The position numbers were made by a program, and so were the translations under genes. The notes under the pieces are model-generated. The model saw only the letters and a list, made by a program, of their open reading frames with translations. It was not told the origin of the DNA and did not search any database. Shown one piece after another: positions 9,060 to 17,259 of a DNA stretch of 64,000 nt (positions are counted from its first letter, which is position 1; each line of letters opens with the position of its first letter). The DNA comes from DAISVY01 sp036826635 (GTDB lineage: Bacteria; Zixibacteria; MSB-5A5; GN15; FEB-12), in NCBI GenBank assembly GCA_036826635.1, contig DAISVY010000007.1, positions 62,001 through 126,000 on the forward strand, written 5' to 3'.

Positions 9060-9542
9060 ATGACCAACACCGATGAAAAACCGACCATAGTCATTGTAGA
9101 TGACGAGGAAATGGTACTGACAAGTCTCAGCTCTTTTCTGAAGCTGGAGACCGATTTCAACGTGGTGACATTCGTTTCGGCTAAAGAAGCCATTGCGTAT
9201 ATCGAGAAAAACCCCATTGATGTCGTTATCTCGGATTATCTCATGCCGGAGATGGACGGTATGACGTTTCTGGCGAAGGTCCGTCATATACAACCGGAAG
9301 TGCCCCGTATTATACTGACCGGTTACGCCGACAAAGAAAACGCTATCAAGGCGATCAATGAAGTGGGTCTTTTTCAGTATATCGAAAAGCCGTGGGATAA
9401 CGAAGATATTCTTATTATCCTGCGCAACGCCCTGGAAAAGAACGCGCTCATGAAAAAACTTCAGCAGAAGATAAACGAGATCAACAAGGCCTACGATGAG
9501 TTAAAGGGCCTTCATAAAGAGATCGTTAAGACGTTCGTCTGA
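9060..9542 (+). CDS. Receiver-only response regulator with C-terminal coiled coil
   Basis: 160 residues. A receiver domain fills residues 8-125: acidic pair in VIVDDEEMV, phospho-acceptor D in VISDYLMPEMDG, T in ILTGYADKE and K in YIEKPWD. A charged helix of about 35 residues follows (KKLQQKINEINKAYDELK), and the protein ends at KTFV with no output domain. Receivers of this subtype (KPWDNEDIL) are often joined to HD-GYP or kinase domains; here the frame stops with no continuation downstream, so it looks like a complete single-domain protein and not a frameshift. ATG at 9060 is chosen because GGACGGG lies 8 bases upstream; the ATG at 9042 has its AGGGG directly abutting. It lies 52 bases after the carrier gene and is probably phosphorylated by the kinase at 2212 (inference). 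Confidence 0.88.
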   Translation: MTNTDEKPTIVIVDDEEMVLTSLSSFLKLETDFNVVTFVSAKEAIAYIEKNPIDVVISDYLMPEMDGMTFLAKVRHIQPEVPRIILTGYADKENAIKAINEVGLFQYIEKPWDNEDILIILRNALEKNALMKKLQQKINEINKAYDELKGLHKEIVKTFV

Positions 9543-9584
9543 CGCGAAATTAACGAAAAGCGGGAAGAGGTGAGTTTTCGGTCT

Positions 9585-9607
9585 CGGCCGGTTGGTTATA
9601 CTGGCCG
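9585..9607. terminator. Possible terminator hairpin between convergent genes
   Basis: CGGCCGGT (9585-9592) pairs with ACTGGCCG (9600-9607), including one G-T pair, over a 7-base loop. It lies between the receiver gene (plus) and the FN3 gene (minus). The T-tracts on either side are poor, so the role is uncertain. Confidence 0.4.
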
Positions 9608-9634
9608 CGGGGAAGAGGTCTGCCATACCCTTTT

Positions 9635-11938
9635 TCAGCGAAGAACCATTAGTTTGCCTTTTGCGCCGGATTCGGACACGTACCACATATAGACGCCCGA
9701 TGCAACTTCATGACCGGCTTCGTTGGTGCCGTTCCATACGATGTCGTCGCCGCTGATATTGGCCCACTGTTTGACAACGGACCCCGACACCGACATCAGG
9801 ACCAAGTCACTGCCTTCGGGTAAGTCGGTAAAAGTGGTTTGTTCACCGCTGGAGAGCTTTACGGGGTTGGGATAGGCGTGGGTAAACGGGGTGACCGAGA
9901 AACTAAAGATATCGCTGTAACCGACGTCGTTGGTGGCTACGCGCCAGAAGTACGTGTTATCGGCAGTCAGCTTTGCGGGTATTTTCCAACTGGTGGTTCC
10001 GCCGGGAGTCTGTTGGACCAGACCGCTGGCTACGAGTCCGAAGAAGGCCGAGTCGGTAGCCAGTTCAAAGCGATAGATATTGTCGTCATCACTGTTGGCG
10101 TTGGTCACTTCGAGAACCGGCTGAGAGGTCGGCAGAGTCGCGCCGAGCGGGGGCTGTGAGAGTTCGGCGATATCGTCGGCGGCTGCAATGAACGTGAATC
10201 TGGCTTCCGCATTAACGGCGTTGGAAAGAGCGGAGGCATTGAGGGCGTCATCGTAGGCTTTTATACCCACGTAATAGACCTCGCCGGGAATCAAATTGCC
10301 GACAGTAACGGATTGTTCATTGCCGGCCGGCTGAGGAGCCGGCGGGCTGTCAAACAGCACCGCCGACTCCCAGGTCTCTTCATTTACGGGTTCGGTTGAA
10401 TAGCGAATAGCGTAGGCCGTTGCGATGCCCGACATCCCATCATCTCCGGGGGCGGTCCAAACCAGGTCGATTTCGCCGTCCTCTTCGCCCGTTGTGGCTG
10501 ACAGGTCGTTGATGGGTGAGGGCGGAACGTTGTCTATCGCCGTGGTGTTGCTGGCGACATTAGACAGCTCCGACCAGTTGGGCATTTCGTCGGCAGCTTT
10601 AAGCGCAAAGTAATACGTCTGGCCTTCGTTAAGTCCGCTTACCAGCAAAGTCTCCGGGGTACCGGCCGGTTGCGGTGTCGGTTCTCCCGAAATCTGGGTA
10701 GCCAGAGCCCAGTTGGATTCGTTGATCGGAGAGACCGAATAACGGATATCATACTCCGAAGCCGTACCTTCGGACCCGTCGTCGCCCGGAGCTACCCAGA
10801 GCAGGGTGAGCGAGTTGCGAGTCGGCAGGATGGCGTTCAGAGTTGCCACCGCGACCGGCGGGGTGGCATCGGCCTGGGTGCTGGTGCCGGGACTGTTGGA
10901 AATTCCCGACCAGTTGGGCACTTCGTCGGCCGTCTTCAAAGCGAAGTAGTACGTCGTGCCCGAGTTTAAGCCGTCAACCTCAAAGGTCTCAAGGTTTCCG
11001 GCCGATTGCGGGACGGGTTCTCCCGTTATCGGTGTGGCCTCATCCCAGGTAGCTTCGGTGATCGCTCCGTTGGCGTAACGGATATCATACTGGCTGGCCG
11101 TACCGCTGTTGCCGTCGTCGCCCGGAGCCGTCCAGCTCAGAGTGATCGAGTGCTCGGAGGGACTGCCCGCGCCGAGGTTAGCCACGGCCGACGGGGCAAT
11201 CGTTTCGGTGCTTGTGGCGCCACTGGCCACGTTGGAAATTGCGGACCAGTTGGGGACTTCGTCGGCTGTTTTGATAGCGAAGTAATACGTCTGTTCCGAA
11301 GAAAGCCCGCTGATCACGAACGATTCGGCACTACCGGCCGATGACGGGACCGGAGCACCGCTTGCCTGAGTGGCGGTGTTGAAATTGGCGGCCGTGATAA
11401 TAGAGGTCGAGTAACGAACGTCGTACTGACTGGCTGTGCCGCTGTTGCCATCGTCACCGGGAGCGGTCCAGGACAAGGTCAGAGAAGTGGCCGTCGGGCT
11501 GCCGGTGACCAGATCGGCGATGACAGCCGGGGGAGTGTCTTCGGCCGAGGTCGTCTTGGTGATCACGTTGGAGATAGTCGACCAGTTGGGGACCTCGTCG
11601 CCCGTTTTCACCGCGAAATAATACGTGGTGCTGGGAGTCAGACCGACAACGGTAAACTCCTCGGGTGATCCGGCCGGTTGCGGTGAAGGTTCCCCGGTGG
11701 CCGGTGTGGCGGAATCCCAATTGCCTTCAGTGATCGCTGTCAGTGAGTAGCGAACGTCGTATACTGAGGCCGTACCCGACGTGCCGTCGTCACCGGGGGC
11801 TGTCCAGGTCAGAGTTACTGAATTCGGCGTAGCGGCTGCGGCTTTCAACGCCGCCTGCACAGCCGGGGACAGTCCCAACAGGCACAGTCCAAACAAGAGA
11901 ATCGTCACGAATTTCTTTGTTGTGCTGGCTGATCTCAT
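9635..11938 (-). CDS. Secreted five-FN3 protein with FlgD/T9SS-like C-terminal domain
   Basis: 767 residues. The N-terminus MRSASTTKKFVTILLFGLCLLG is a signal peptide with a likely cut after AVQA. Five fibronectin type III domains of about 95-100 residues follow (about 28-540), each opening with a variant of TLTWTAPGDDG and containing YDVRYS, TYYFA and VPNWS. Residues about 590-680 look like another Ig-like domain. The last 80 residues (YPNPVKLSSGE, then GVYMWYV, KGKLMVLR) match the FlgD Ig-like or type IX secretion sorting-domain pattern. The start at 11938 is fixed by AAGGAG eight bases upstream; an earlier in-frame ATG at 11977 would spoil the signal peptide. Probable role is surface adhesion or scaffolding; no enzyme domain is present. 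Monocistronic. Confidence 0.85.
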   Translation of the reverse strand: MRSASTTKKFVTILLFGLCLLGLSPAVQAALKAAAATPNSVTLTWTAPGDDGTSGTASVYDVRYSLTAITEGNWDSATPATGEPSPQPAGSPEEFTVVGLTPSTTYYFAVKTGDEVPNWSTISNVITKTTSAEDTPPAVIADLVTGSPTATSLTLSWTAPGDDGNSGTASQYDVRYSTSIITAANFNTATQASGAPVPSSAGSAESFVISGLSSEQTYYFAIKTADEVPNWSAISNVASGATSTETIAPSAVANLGAGSPSEHSITLSWTAPGDDGNSGTASQYDIRYANGAITEATWDEATPITGEPVPQSAGNLETFEVDGLNSGTTYYFALKTADEVPNWSGISNSPGTSTQADATPPVAVATLNAILPTRNSLTLLWVAPGDDGSEGTASEYDIRYSVSPINESNWALATQISGEPTPQPAGTPETLLVSGLNEGQTYYFALKAADEMPNWSELSNVASNTTAIDNVPPSPINDLSATTGEEDGEIDLVWTAPGDDGMSGIATAYAIRYSTEPVNEETWESAVLFDSPPAPQPAGNEQSVTVGNLIPGEVYYVGIKAYDDALNASALSNAVNAEARFTFIAAADDIAELSQPPLGATLPTSQPVLEVTNANSDDDNIYRFELATDSAFFGLVASGLVQQTPGGTTSWKIPAKLTADNTYFWRVATNDVGYSDIFSFSVTPFTHAYPNPVKLSSGEQTTFTDLPEGSDLVLMSVSGSVVKQWANISGDDIVWNGTNEAGHEVASGVYMWYVSESGAKGKLMVLR
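10185..11850 (-). repeat. Five tandem FN3-encoding repeats of about 300 bp
   Basis: Five tandem units encode FN3 domains that share the segments WTAPGDDG, TASxYDxRYS, TYYFAxK and VPNWSxxSN. The first four are closest to each other; the fifth (IDLVWTAPGDDGMSGIATAY) is the most diverged. This is the pattern expected from unequal crossing-over. Confidence 0.8.
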
Positions 11939-12199
11939 TATTTCTCCTTGATTGGTGCCCCTATGGTTTAACATCATTTGCTTTACTTACAAACGCCAAG
12001 CCAGCCTGATGGTTTTTTGTAAGACATTACAGCGCAATTGATTAGGGGTGGCGATTTGACGTTGGCCGTCAATTCTCGCCTATGGTTTCTGTGCGTTTCT
12101 CAGCCAGTGAGCGATTTATGCACAATCGCTTCTGATATTAGCAGAGATGGGGGGATGATTTCGATACCGACCGGATGAAATTGAAGAGATATCTTCGGG
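11939..12199. promoter_or_regulatory. Intergenic region with a perfect 6-bp inverted repeat
   Basis: There is no gene in these 261 bases. TTGACG (12056-12061) and CGTCAA (12067-12072) form a perfect inverted repeat with a 5-base centre, about 120 bases upstream of the FN3 gene start. It could be an operator, but no convincing -10 box lies at the right distance from it. Confidence 0.3.
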
Positions 12200-12694
12200 T
12201 CAGTTTTTCTGAAGCAGTTCTTTTATATGCTCTACGATTTCGCTCGACACTTGCTCGGCGGCCTCGGCCACTTCGGCACTGAGTTCCTGCCCGGTCGAGA
12301 ATGTTTTTCCTTCAATGCCATAAATAATCATAGTGGGCGGGAGACGGTCGAGAGTTCGAGCGACTTCAACAGCCTCGGCCAGAGAAAAAGCATGAGTGGA
12401 ATAGTTGAAAAAGCCCGTGGGGATTGTTTCCCGGGTCGCGTTCAGGCGATGGATTGTCCCCGGCCGGGCTCCGGACTGGACCGCGTCGATAAGCACGACA
12501 TAATCGGCCCTGGTCCAGCGATCCATGAGGGTCGCCCCGTCGCCAAGATGGATAACCACGTCGACGCTTTCCGGGAGCAGTTTGCGCAGCCGTTCGGCGA
12601 GACGCACGCCAACGGCGTCATCACAGCGAAACTCATTGCCAAGGCCGATGATCCTGATAGCAGTCGTTCGAGAGGAAGCGCTGCCGGACTGCAT
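12200..12694 (-). CDS. Hydrogenase maturation endopeptidase (HyaD/HycI family)
   Basis: 164 residues of the M52-type [NiFe]-hydrogenase maturation peptidases, which remove the C-terminal tail of the large subunit after nickel insertion. The family signatures are visible: GLGNEFRCDDAVG near residues 17-29 (nickel-sensing acidic residue), LIDAVQSG near 70-77 and STHAFSL near 98-104 (metal-contacting His). ATG at 12694 lies two bases after the large-subunit stop with GAGCGAGAG upstream. A longer reading from 12748 would overlap the large subunit and add an unrelated N-terminus. It is the last gene of the minus-strand hydrogenase operon, so its substrate is almost certainly the neighbouring large subunit, cut after the His of DPCISCSCH. 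Confidence 0.92.
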   Translation of the reverse strand: MQSGSASSRTTAIRIIGLGNEFRCDDAVGVRLAERLRKLLPESVDVVIHLGDGATLMDRWTRADYVVLIDAVQSGARPGTIHRLNATRETIPTGFFNYSTHAFSLAEAVEVARTLDRLPPTMIIYGIEGKTFSTGQELSAEVAEAAEQVSSEIVEHIKELLQKN

Positions 12695-12696
12695 GA

Positions 12697-14013
12697 CTAC
12701 TCTCGCTCGAGATGAAGCTTCAGGAAGTGGCAGGAACAGGAAATACACGGATCGTAGTTACGTACCGCCTGTTCACATTGCCAGGTCAGTTCATCGTCGG
12801 ACAAGTGCAGACTCTGAGGAATGAGCTTCCTGAGATCATCCTCAATCGTACCCTGGTTCTGCGAGGTCGGAGCGGCTATCCGGGCCGAGGTAATAATTCC
12901 TTTGTCGTCTATCGTATAGCGATGATAGCAAATACCGCGCGGAGCCTCGGAACAGCCACAACCACGTGATTCTTTCGGTTTGACCTCGACATACGACCGG
13001 GTCGGCCGCTTATATTCTTTGATAATACGCAAGGCTTCGTCGATTGAGTAAACTACCTCAACCATGCGCACCAGCAAAGACTTGAAGGGGTTGTTGCAAG
13101 TACGTCCCAAACCGGCCTCGGCGGCGGCCTTTTTGGCCAGATCGTTCAGCTTGTCGTACTGAAGATTGTAGCGGGCCAGAGGTCCCGTGGAATAGTTACC
13201 CCGTTCCTTGATGTGACAATGCAGGGACGTCGAGTGCTTGACGTGTTCCTCTTCGAAATAGGTTTCGAATTCGTCGACGGAAATGTCCAGTCCCTTGTTG
13301 GATACCAGACGGCCTTCGTTGAAAGGATACTCGTCAGGATGGCTCATGCTGACGTATTCGTAATCAACTTCGAACTCGGGAAAAGTCAGGCCGGATAACC
13401 ATTTGACGGCTTCAACCGAGGACTCGCGGGCCCATTCCAGACGAGGAATGAACGATTCCAGTTCCCGGACTTCCGGAGCGCGGTAGAAACCGCCCACACG
13501 AACGTTGATCGGATGGATTTCCCGACCGCCTACGGCCGTCATGAGATCGTTACCGAGTTTTTTTAACTCCAATCCGAGTTTCACCTTGTCGGGATGGTCT
13601 TTGGCCATCCTGATCGAGTCCTGATAACCCAGAAAATCGGGGGCGTGCAGCATGAAAACGTGCAACACATGGCTTTCAATCCATTCGCCGCAGTAAATCA
13701 GTCGTCGCAGGGCCCGAATAGCCGGCTCTTCGATTTTTACGCCCATGGCGCTTTCCATGGCGTGAACCGAACTCATCTGGTAAGCGACAGGACAAATTCC
13801 GCAAATGCGGGCGGTGATATCCGGAGCTTCGGTGAAATCCCGACCGCGCAGGAAGGCCTCGAAGAAGCGTGGCGGCTCGAATATCTTAAGTTTGCAGTCG
13901 GCGACCTGGCCGTTTTTTACCCTTACGTAAAGCGCTCCTTCCCCCTCAACGCGTGCCAGGTAATCGACTTTTATGGTCTTGGTTTGCTTAGCTTTCGGCT
14001 TTGAGGTTTTCAT
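12697..14013 (-). CDS. hydA: [NiFe]-hydrogenase large (alpha) subunit, group 3b type
   Basis: 438 residues. Both nickel-binding motifs are present: N-terminal RICGICPVAYQ (near residues 67-77) and C-terminal DPCISCSCH followed by a 9-residue tail (FLKLHLERE) for the maturation peptidase to remove. The Y in CPVAYQ in place of the common H is, as I recall, usual in group 3b enzymes. With the beta, gamma and delta subunits it forms a soluble bidirectional NADP-linked (sulf)hydrogenase that oxidises H2 or evolves it from NADPH. ATG at 14013 is chosen: it overlaps the small-subunit end by 26 bases, has GAGAGTGA upstream, and its product starts directly with the family N-terminus. The longer open frame to 14286 has an unrelated proline-rich N-terminus and lies on top of the small subunit. 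Confidence 0.96.
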   Translation of the reverse strand: MKTSKPKAKQTKTIKVDYLARVEGEGALYVRVKNGQVADCKLKIFEPPRFFEAFLRGRDFTEAPDITARICGICPVAYQMSSVHAMESAMGVKIEEPAIRALRRLIYCGEWIESHVLHVFMLHAPDFLGYQDSIRMAKDHPDKVKLGLELKKLGNDLMTAVGGREIHPINVRVGGFYRAPEVRELESFIPRLEWARESSVEAVKWLSGLTFPEFEVDYEYVSMSHPDEYPFNEGRLVSNKGLDISVDEFETYFEEEHVKHSTSLHCHIKERGNYSTGPLARYNLQYDKLNDLAKKAAAEAGLGRTCNNPFKSLLVRMVEVVYSIDEALRIIKEYKRPTRSYVEVKPKESRGCGCSEAPRGICYHRYTIDDKGIITSARIAAPTSQNQGTIEDDLRKLIPQSLHLSDDELTWQCEQAVRNYDPCISCSCHFLKLHLERE

Positions 14014-14782
14014 GATATTCACTCTCTTTACGGAAGGGTTCGGCGAAGGAGTTAAAGCCCCGGTAGGCTCGGATAAGGTCGTCATCGGATTTTCCGAGCT
14101 CTTTCCACTGATTGCTGAGGGATGCCACGTTGGGAGTTTCTTTGGGGCCGAAACAGCCGTAGCACCCGCGGTTGAAAGACGGGCAAAGAGCCCCGCAGCC
14201 GGCCTGGGTAACGGGCCCCAGACAGGGGGTACCGTGGGCGACCATGACACAGGGATTGCCGCGCAGCTTGCATTCCATGCAGACACTGTAAGTCGGGATA
14301 TTGGGCTTGCGATTGTTCAACAGCGCGTTGATCAGTTCGAGCAATTGGTTCTTATTGATCGGGCAGCCGCGCAGTTCAAAATCGACAAAAACATGGAAAC
14401 GAATCGGGGTGGATTGTTCCAGGGTTTCAATGTATTCCGGCTTGGCATAGACAATGGAAATAAAGTCTTTCACGTGAGCGAAATTGCGAAGGGCCTGAAT
14501 ACCGCCGCCGGTAGCACAGGCACCGATGGTCACCAAATACTTGGACTGACGACGGATCTTGTGAATGCGTTCGGCGTCGTGCGGTGTGGTGATGGAACCT
14601 TCGACTAAGGACAAGTCATACGGGCCATTCACCACCGCCCGGGAAGCTTCGGGGAAGTTGGCGATTTCCACGGCCCCGGCAACTTCCAGCAACTCGTCTT
14701 CGCAATCGAGCAGACTTAGCTGGCATCCGTCACAGGACGCGAACTTCCATACCGCCAGTTTTGGTTTCTTTCTGTTAGTCAT
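13988..14782 (-). CDS. hydD: [NiFe]-hydrogenase small (delta) subunit
   Basis: 264 residues carrying the electron-transfer Fe-S clusters of the hydrogenase core. The proximal cluster ligands are seen in SCDGCQLSLLD (residues 17-27), TIGACATGG and LRGCPI; the medial and distal ligands are in VCMECKLRGNPC and CLGP, CGALCP and CYGCFGP (about 168-220). There is no twin-arginine signal, so the enzyme is cytoplasmic, as expected for group 3b. ATG is at 14782, one base after the stop of the diaphorase subunit (TGATATG arrangement), so translation is coupled. It overlaps the large-subunit start by 26 bases. Confidence 0.95.
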   Translation of the reverse strand: MTNRKKPKLAVWKFASCDGCQLSLLDCEDELLEVAGAVEIANFPEASRAVVNGPYDLSLVEGSITTPHDAERIHKIRRQSKYLVTIGACATGGGIQALRNFAHVKDFISIVYAKPEYIETLEQSTPIRFHVFVDFELRGCPINKNQLLELINALLNNRKPNIPTYSVCMECKLRGNPCVMVAHGTPCLGPVTQAGCGALCPSFNRGCYGCFGPKETPNVASLSNQWKELGKSDDDLIRAYRGFNSFAEPFRKESEYHENLKAES

Positions 14783-14783
14783 A

Positions 14784-15647
14784 TCATATCTCGTGCCTGG
14801 ATAGCAGGTCTTTGACTTGGTTGTAGGTGAACACCGGGCCGTCTTTGCAGACGAAGACGGGACCGCACTGGCAATGTCCGCAGAAACCGCAACCGCATTT
14901 CATGTTGCGCTCCAGGGAGACCAGGATTTTATCATCGCTCACGCCCCGCTTTTGCAGCTCCATGACGCTGTAGCGCATCATTACTTCGGGGCCGCATATC
15001 ATAGCGGTAGTGTGCATGGGATCGAAAGATGCTTTCGGAATCAGGGTGGTGACAACTCCGACATTGCCCCGCCATGGAGAAATAGCCCGGTCGACCGTGA
15101 TGTGAATATCAAGATCGAAACGGGAGCGCCATTTCTGAATTTCCTTGCAATACAATATGTCCTCGGGGCTGCGAGTCCCGAAGAGCAGAATGACATGGCC
15201 GAACTTCCGCCGCCGGAAGAGAATCGAATAAAGCACCGGCCGCAAGGGAGCCAGGCCGATACCGCCGGCAACCAGTACGATGTCGTCGCCGACCGCATCG
15301 AGGATAGGCCAATCTGTCCCGTAAGGACCACGTACGCCGACGAGATCACCGGTTTTGAGGGCCCTGAGGGCTTTAGTGACCACCCCGACCTCACGCATGG
15401 TGTGGACCAGGGGCAGGCTACGGTCGGGATCGCCGCTTATTGAGATAGGCACTTCACCGGCGCCGAACACGTACAGCATATTGAACTGACCCGGCTTGAA
15501 CGACATAGCCGGGCCTCCGTCGGCCGGAATGAGTTCGAGCGTGAACGTGTCGTGGGTATCCCGGATCACCTTGGTGACGGTGTGAAGGCGCGGGAGCATT
15601 TCGTTATTCACCGTGCCTCCGGCTGTTTGCTCAACTGCTTTTTCCAT
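14784..15647 (-). CDS. hydG: Hydrogenase gamma (diaphorase) subunit, FAD/NAD(P)-binding
   Basis: 287 residues of the ferredoxin-NADP reductase-like subunit of sulfhydrogenase. An FAD-binding barrel occupies about 10-105 (VPISISG), an NAD(P)-binding Rossmann part about 110-240 (VLVAGGIGLAPLRP, then MICGPEVMM), and a C-terminal [2Fe-2S] site has four Cys in MKCGCGFCGHCQCGP. It passes electrons between the hydrogenase core and NADP(H). ATG at 15647 is chosen; it overlaps the cNMP protein end by 17 bases. A reading from 15698 adds residues without family likeness. Note that the symbol hydG here means the sulfhydrogenase subunit and not the [FeFe]-hydrogenase maturase. Confidence 0.93.
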   Translation of the reverse strand: MEKAVEQTAGGTVNNEMLPRLHTVTKVIRDTHDTFTLELIPADGGPAMSFKPGQFNMLYVFGAGEVPISISGDPDRSLPLVHTMREVGVVTKALRALKTGDLVGVRGPYGTDWPILDAVGDDIVLVAGGIGLAPLRPVLYSILFRRRKFGHVILLFGTRSPEDILYCKEIQKWRSRFDLDIHITVDRAISPWRGNVGVVTTLIPKASFDPMHTTAMICGPEVMMRYSVMELQKRGVSDDKILVSLERNMKCGCGFCGHCQCGPVFVCKDGPVFTYNQVKDLLSRHEI

Positions 15648-16092
15648 AGATATCCAGAAGTTGCAAGCGCGTGGCTCTGAGGTGGCTCTCCATCTCATGA
15701 GCGAATCGCTTCATTATCATATAGCCCAGTTCATAATCTTCTTCACATCTTTCCCGAAAACACTCGGCATTAAGGGCCACCGTCCGTGTTAGTTCGACGG
15801 CTTTCGCGCTGTAATGCCAGTGATAAGGAGGCAACAGCCATGACCACCCGAGTATTTCGCCGATCCCGGCAGTCTGAATAGTTAACTGGCCGCGATTGTG
15901 GGTGTTCAGCTCAAGGGCGATTCGGCCATGTCGGATAAAGAAGAATTGTTTTGCGTCCTGCCCTTCGCGAAACAAGTATTCGCCGGCCTCAAAGCTGGCA
16001 TTATTAGCGCAGTCAACCAGTTTCTGGATGTGCTCATCTTTCATCCCCTGCAGGAAGGGGTGTTGCCTTAAGTACGATCCGAGGTCTTCCAT
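15631..16092 (-). CDS. Stand-alone cyclic-nucleotide-binding domain protein in the hydrogenase operon
   Basis: 153 residues, essentially one cNMP-binding beta-roll (about 12-125) with FEAGEYLFREGQDAKQFFFI, then GRIAL and a terminal helix (about 120-148). No helix-turn-helix follows, so it is not a complete Crp/Fnr regulator. The start ATG is supported by AAGGAG 7 bases upstream, which lies in the last codons of hydB; the gap to hydB is 3 bases. Sitting between the beta and gamma subunit genes with overlaps on one side, it is most likely a bound accessory or regulatory subunit of the hydrogenase. I believe this neighbour recurs in other group 3b operons, but cannot check. The phosphate-binding Arg of classical cAMP pockets is not clearly present, so the ligand is unknown. 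Confidence 0.88.
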   Translation of the reverse strand: MEDLGSYLRQHPFLQGMKDEHIQKLVDCANNASFEAGEYLFREGQDAKQFFFIRHGRIALELNTHNRGQLTIQTAGIGEILGWSWLLPPYHWHYSAKAVELTRTVALNAECFRERCEEDYELGYMIMKRFAHEMESHLRATRLQLLDIYGKSS

Positions 16093-16095
16093 GCG

Positions 16096-17259
16096 TTACT
16101 CCTTTACTGTAGCCCGTTCCGCTCGAGCGGCTTCGCTTTTGCGTATCGCCTCTACTTCTTCAGTAATATCGATTCCTGCCGGGCACCAGGTAATGCAGCG
16201 ACCACAGCCGACACAGCCGGACATACCGAACTGATCCTGCCATGTCGCCAGTTTGTGCGTTATCCAGTGCCGATATCGTGCCTGCTCCGATGTTCTCACG
16301 CTCCCGCCGTGAACGTAGGAGTAATCCACGTTCATACACGAATCCCAGCGGCGTACACGTCCGGCGGTCTTTCCGTTCAGACCCGTTGTGTCTTCGATGG
16401 TACAGCAGAAGCAGGTGGGGCAGACCATAGTGCAGCTCGTGCAGGTCAAACATCGTTTCGCCACTTCTTCCCAGTGTTGATTTTCGATGTTGCGGTAAAG
16501 AAGCTCTTTGAGGCCGGTGGTGTTCAGTGTCCGGCCCATATTTTTCTCGGCCTTGGCCAGTAGTTTTTCGACCGTATCCTTTTGTTCTTCGCTCGGATCG
16601 GTGGCTTCGGTCAGCGACAGTATTTCGCCGCCTTTTTTGCTGCCGATTTCGACATAGAAATAATGCTTGTCTTTATCTATGACTTCGGTCATGGCTAGGT
16701 CGAATCCCTTTGTCGCCTTTGGGCCGGCATCCATCGAACTGCAGAAACAGTTTCCGCCCGGTTCCGTGCAATTGACGGCCAGGATGAAGTTGTGCCGGCG
16801 GCGCATTTGGTAATATTTATCTTTATACTGACTCTGGGTGAACACTTTGTCCTGTACGAACAGAGCCTTGATTTCGCAGGGGCGCACCCCGATAAAGGCC
16901 AGTTTGGGGGACTCCGGGACGTTTTCGGTCAGCTTGTAATCGTCGTTGGATTTCTCGGCGCTCCATATTGTCTCGCGCGGGGGATAGACGATTTGTTTCC
17001 AGGAATGCTGGCTGACCACGAAACCGAACAGAGCTTTGTCCCGTCGTTTGACCAGGCGATAAGAAGCGGGACTCTGTTGGTCGGTATAGCCGACGGGCAA
17101 GTCTTCCGTGCTGCTGATTTCATCGTAAGCGATGATTCCCTCACGCACTGTCGGCCCGTACACCCGGTACTCCTGCTTATGAAGCTCATCCAGAATAATC
17201 TGCAGTCCGGCGGGATCGATAACTTTCGTATCACCGGTTTTAAGCGCGTTGTTTTTCAT
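16096..17259 (-). CDS. hydB: Hydrogenase beta subunit, 4Fe-4S dicluster protein
   Basis: 387 residues, HydB/HyhB-like subunit of group 3b hydrogenases. The C-terminal region has a Cys-rich block CLTCTSCTMVCPTCFC (about 278-293) and a second block CVGCGRCITWCPAG (about 352-365), fitting two [4Fe-4S] clusters that wire the core to the diaphorase. CSS and CNTE-like Cys near residue 165 may add ligands. ATG at 17259 has GAGGGA about 10 bases upstream; a TTG at 17277 is possible but less likely. It is the first gene of the minus-strand operon hydB, cNMP protein, hydG, hydD, hydA, protease. Confidence 0.92.
   Translation of the reverse strand: MKNNALKTGDTKVIDPAGLQIILDELHKQEYRVYGPTVREGIIAYDEISSTEDLPVGYTDQQSPASYRLVKRRDKALFGFVVSQHSWKQIVYPPRETIWSAEKSNDDYKLTENVPESPKLAFIGVRPCEIKALFVQDKVFTQSQYKDKYYQMRRRHNFILAVNCTEPGGNCFCSSMDAGPKATKGFDLAMTEVIDKDKHYFYVEIGSKKGGEILSLTEATDPSEEQKDTVEKLLAKAEKNMGRTLNTTGLKELLYRNIENQHWEEVAKRCLTCTSCTMVCPTCFCCTIEDTTGLNGKTAGRVRRWDSCMNVDYSYVHGGSVRTSEQARYRHWITHKLATWQDQFGMSGCVGCGRCITWCPAGIDITEEVEAIRKSEAARAERATVKE

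Noticed and set aside
9501..9542. Frameshifted HD-GYP or kinase output domain after the receiver at 9060
   Set aside because: No continuation of an output domain is found in any frame in the 90 bases downstream before the convergent gene; the protein is probably a true single-domain regulator.
12967..13000. GC-rich Cys-coding stretch in the large subunit as an extra cluster site
   Set aside because: CGCSEAP in the large subunit near this place has only two adjacent Cys and is not a known ligand motif; kept as part of hydA.
14014..14286. N-terminal extension of the hydrogenase large subunit
   Set aside because: The frame is open here, but it runs inside the small-subunit gene, is rich in Pro, Ser and Ala with no family likeness, and the ATG at 14013 has a Shine-Dalgarno sequence and the right N-terminus.
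16096..16453. CRISPR or other repeat array
   Set aside because: No regularly spaced repeat was found here or elsewhere in the window; repeats seen are coding (FN3 and dockerin-like).
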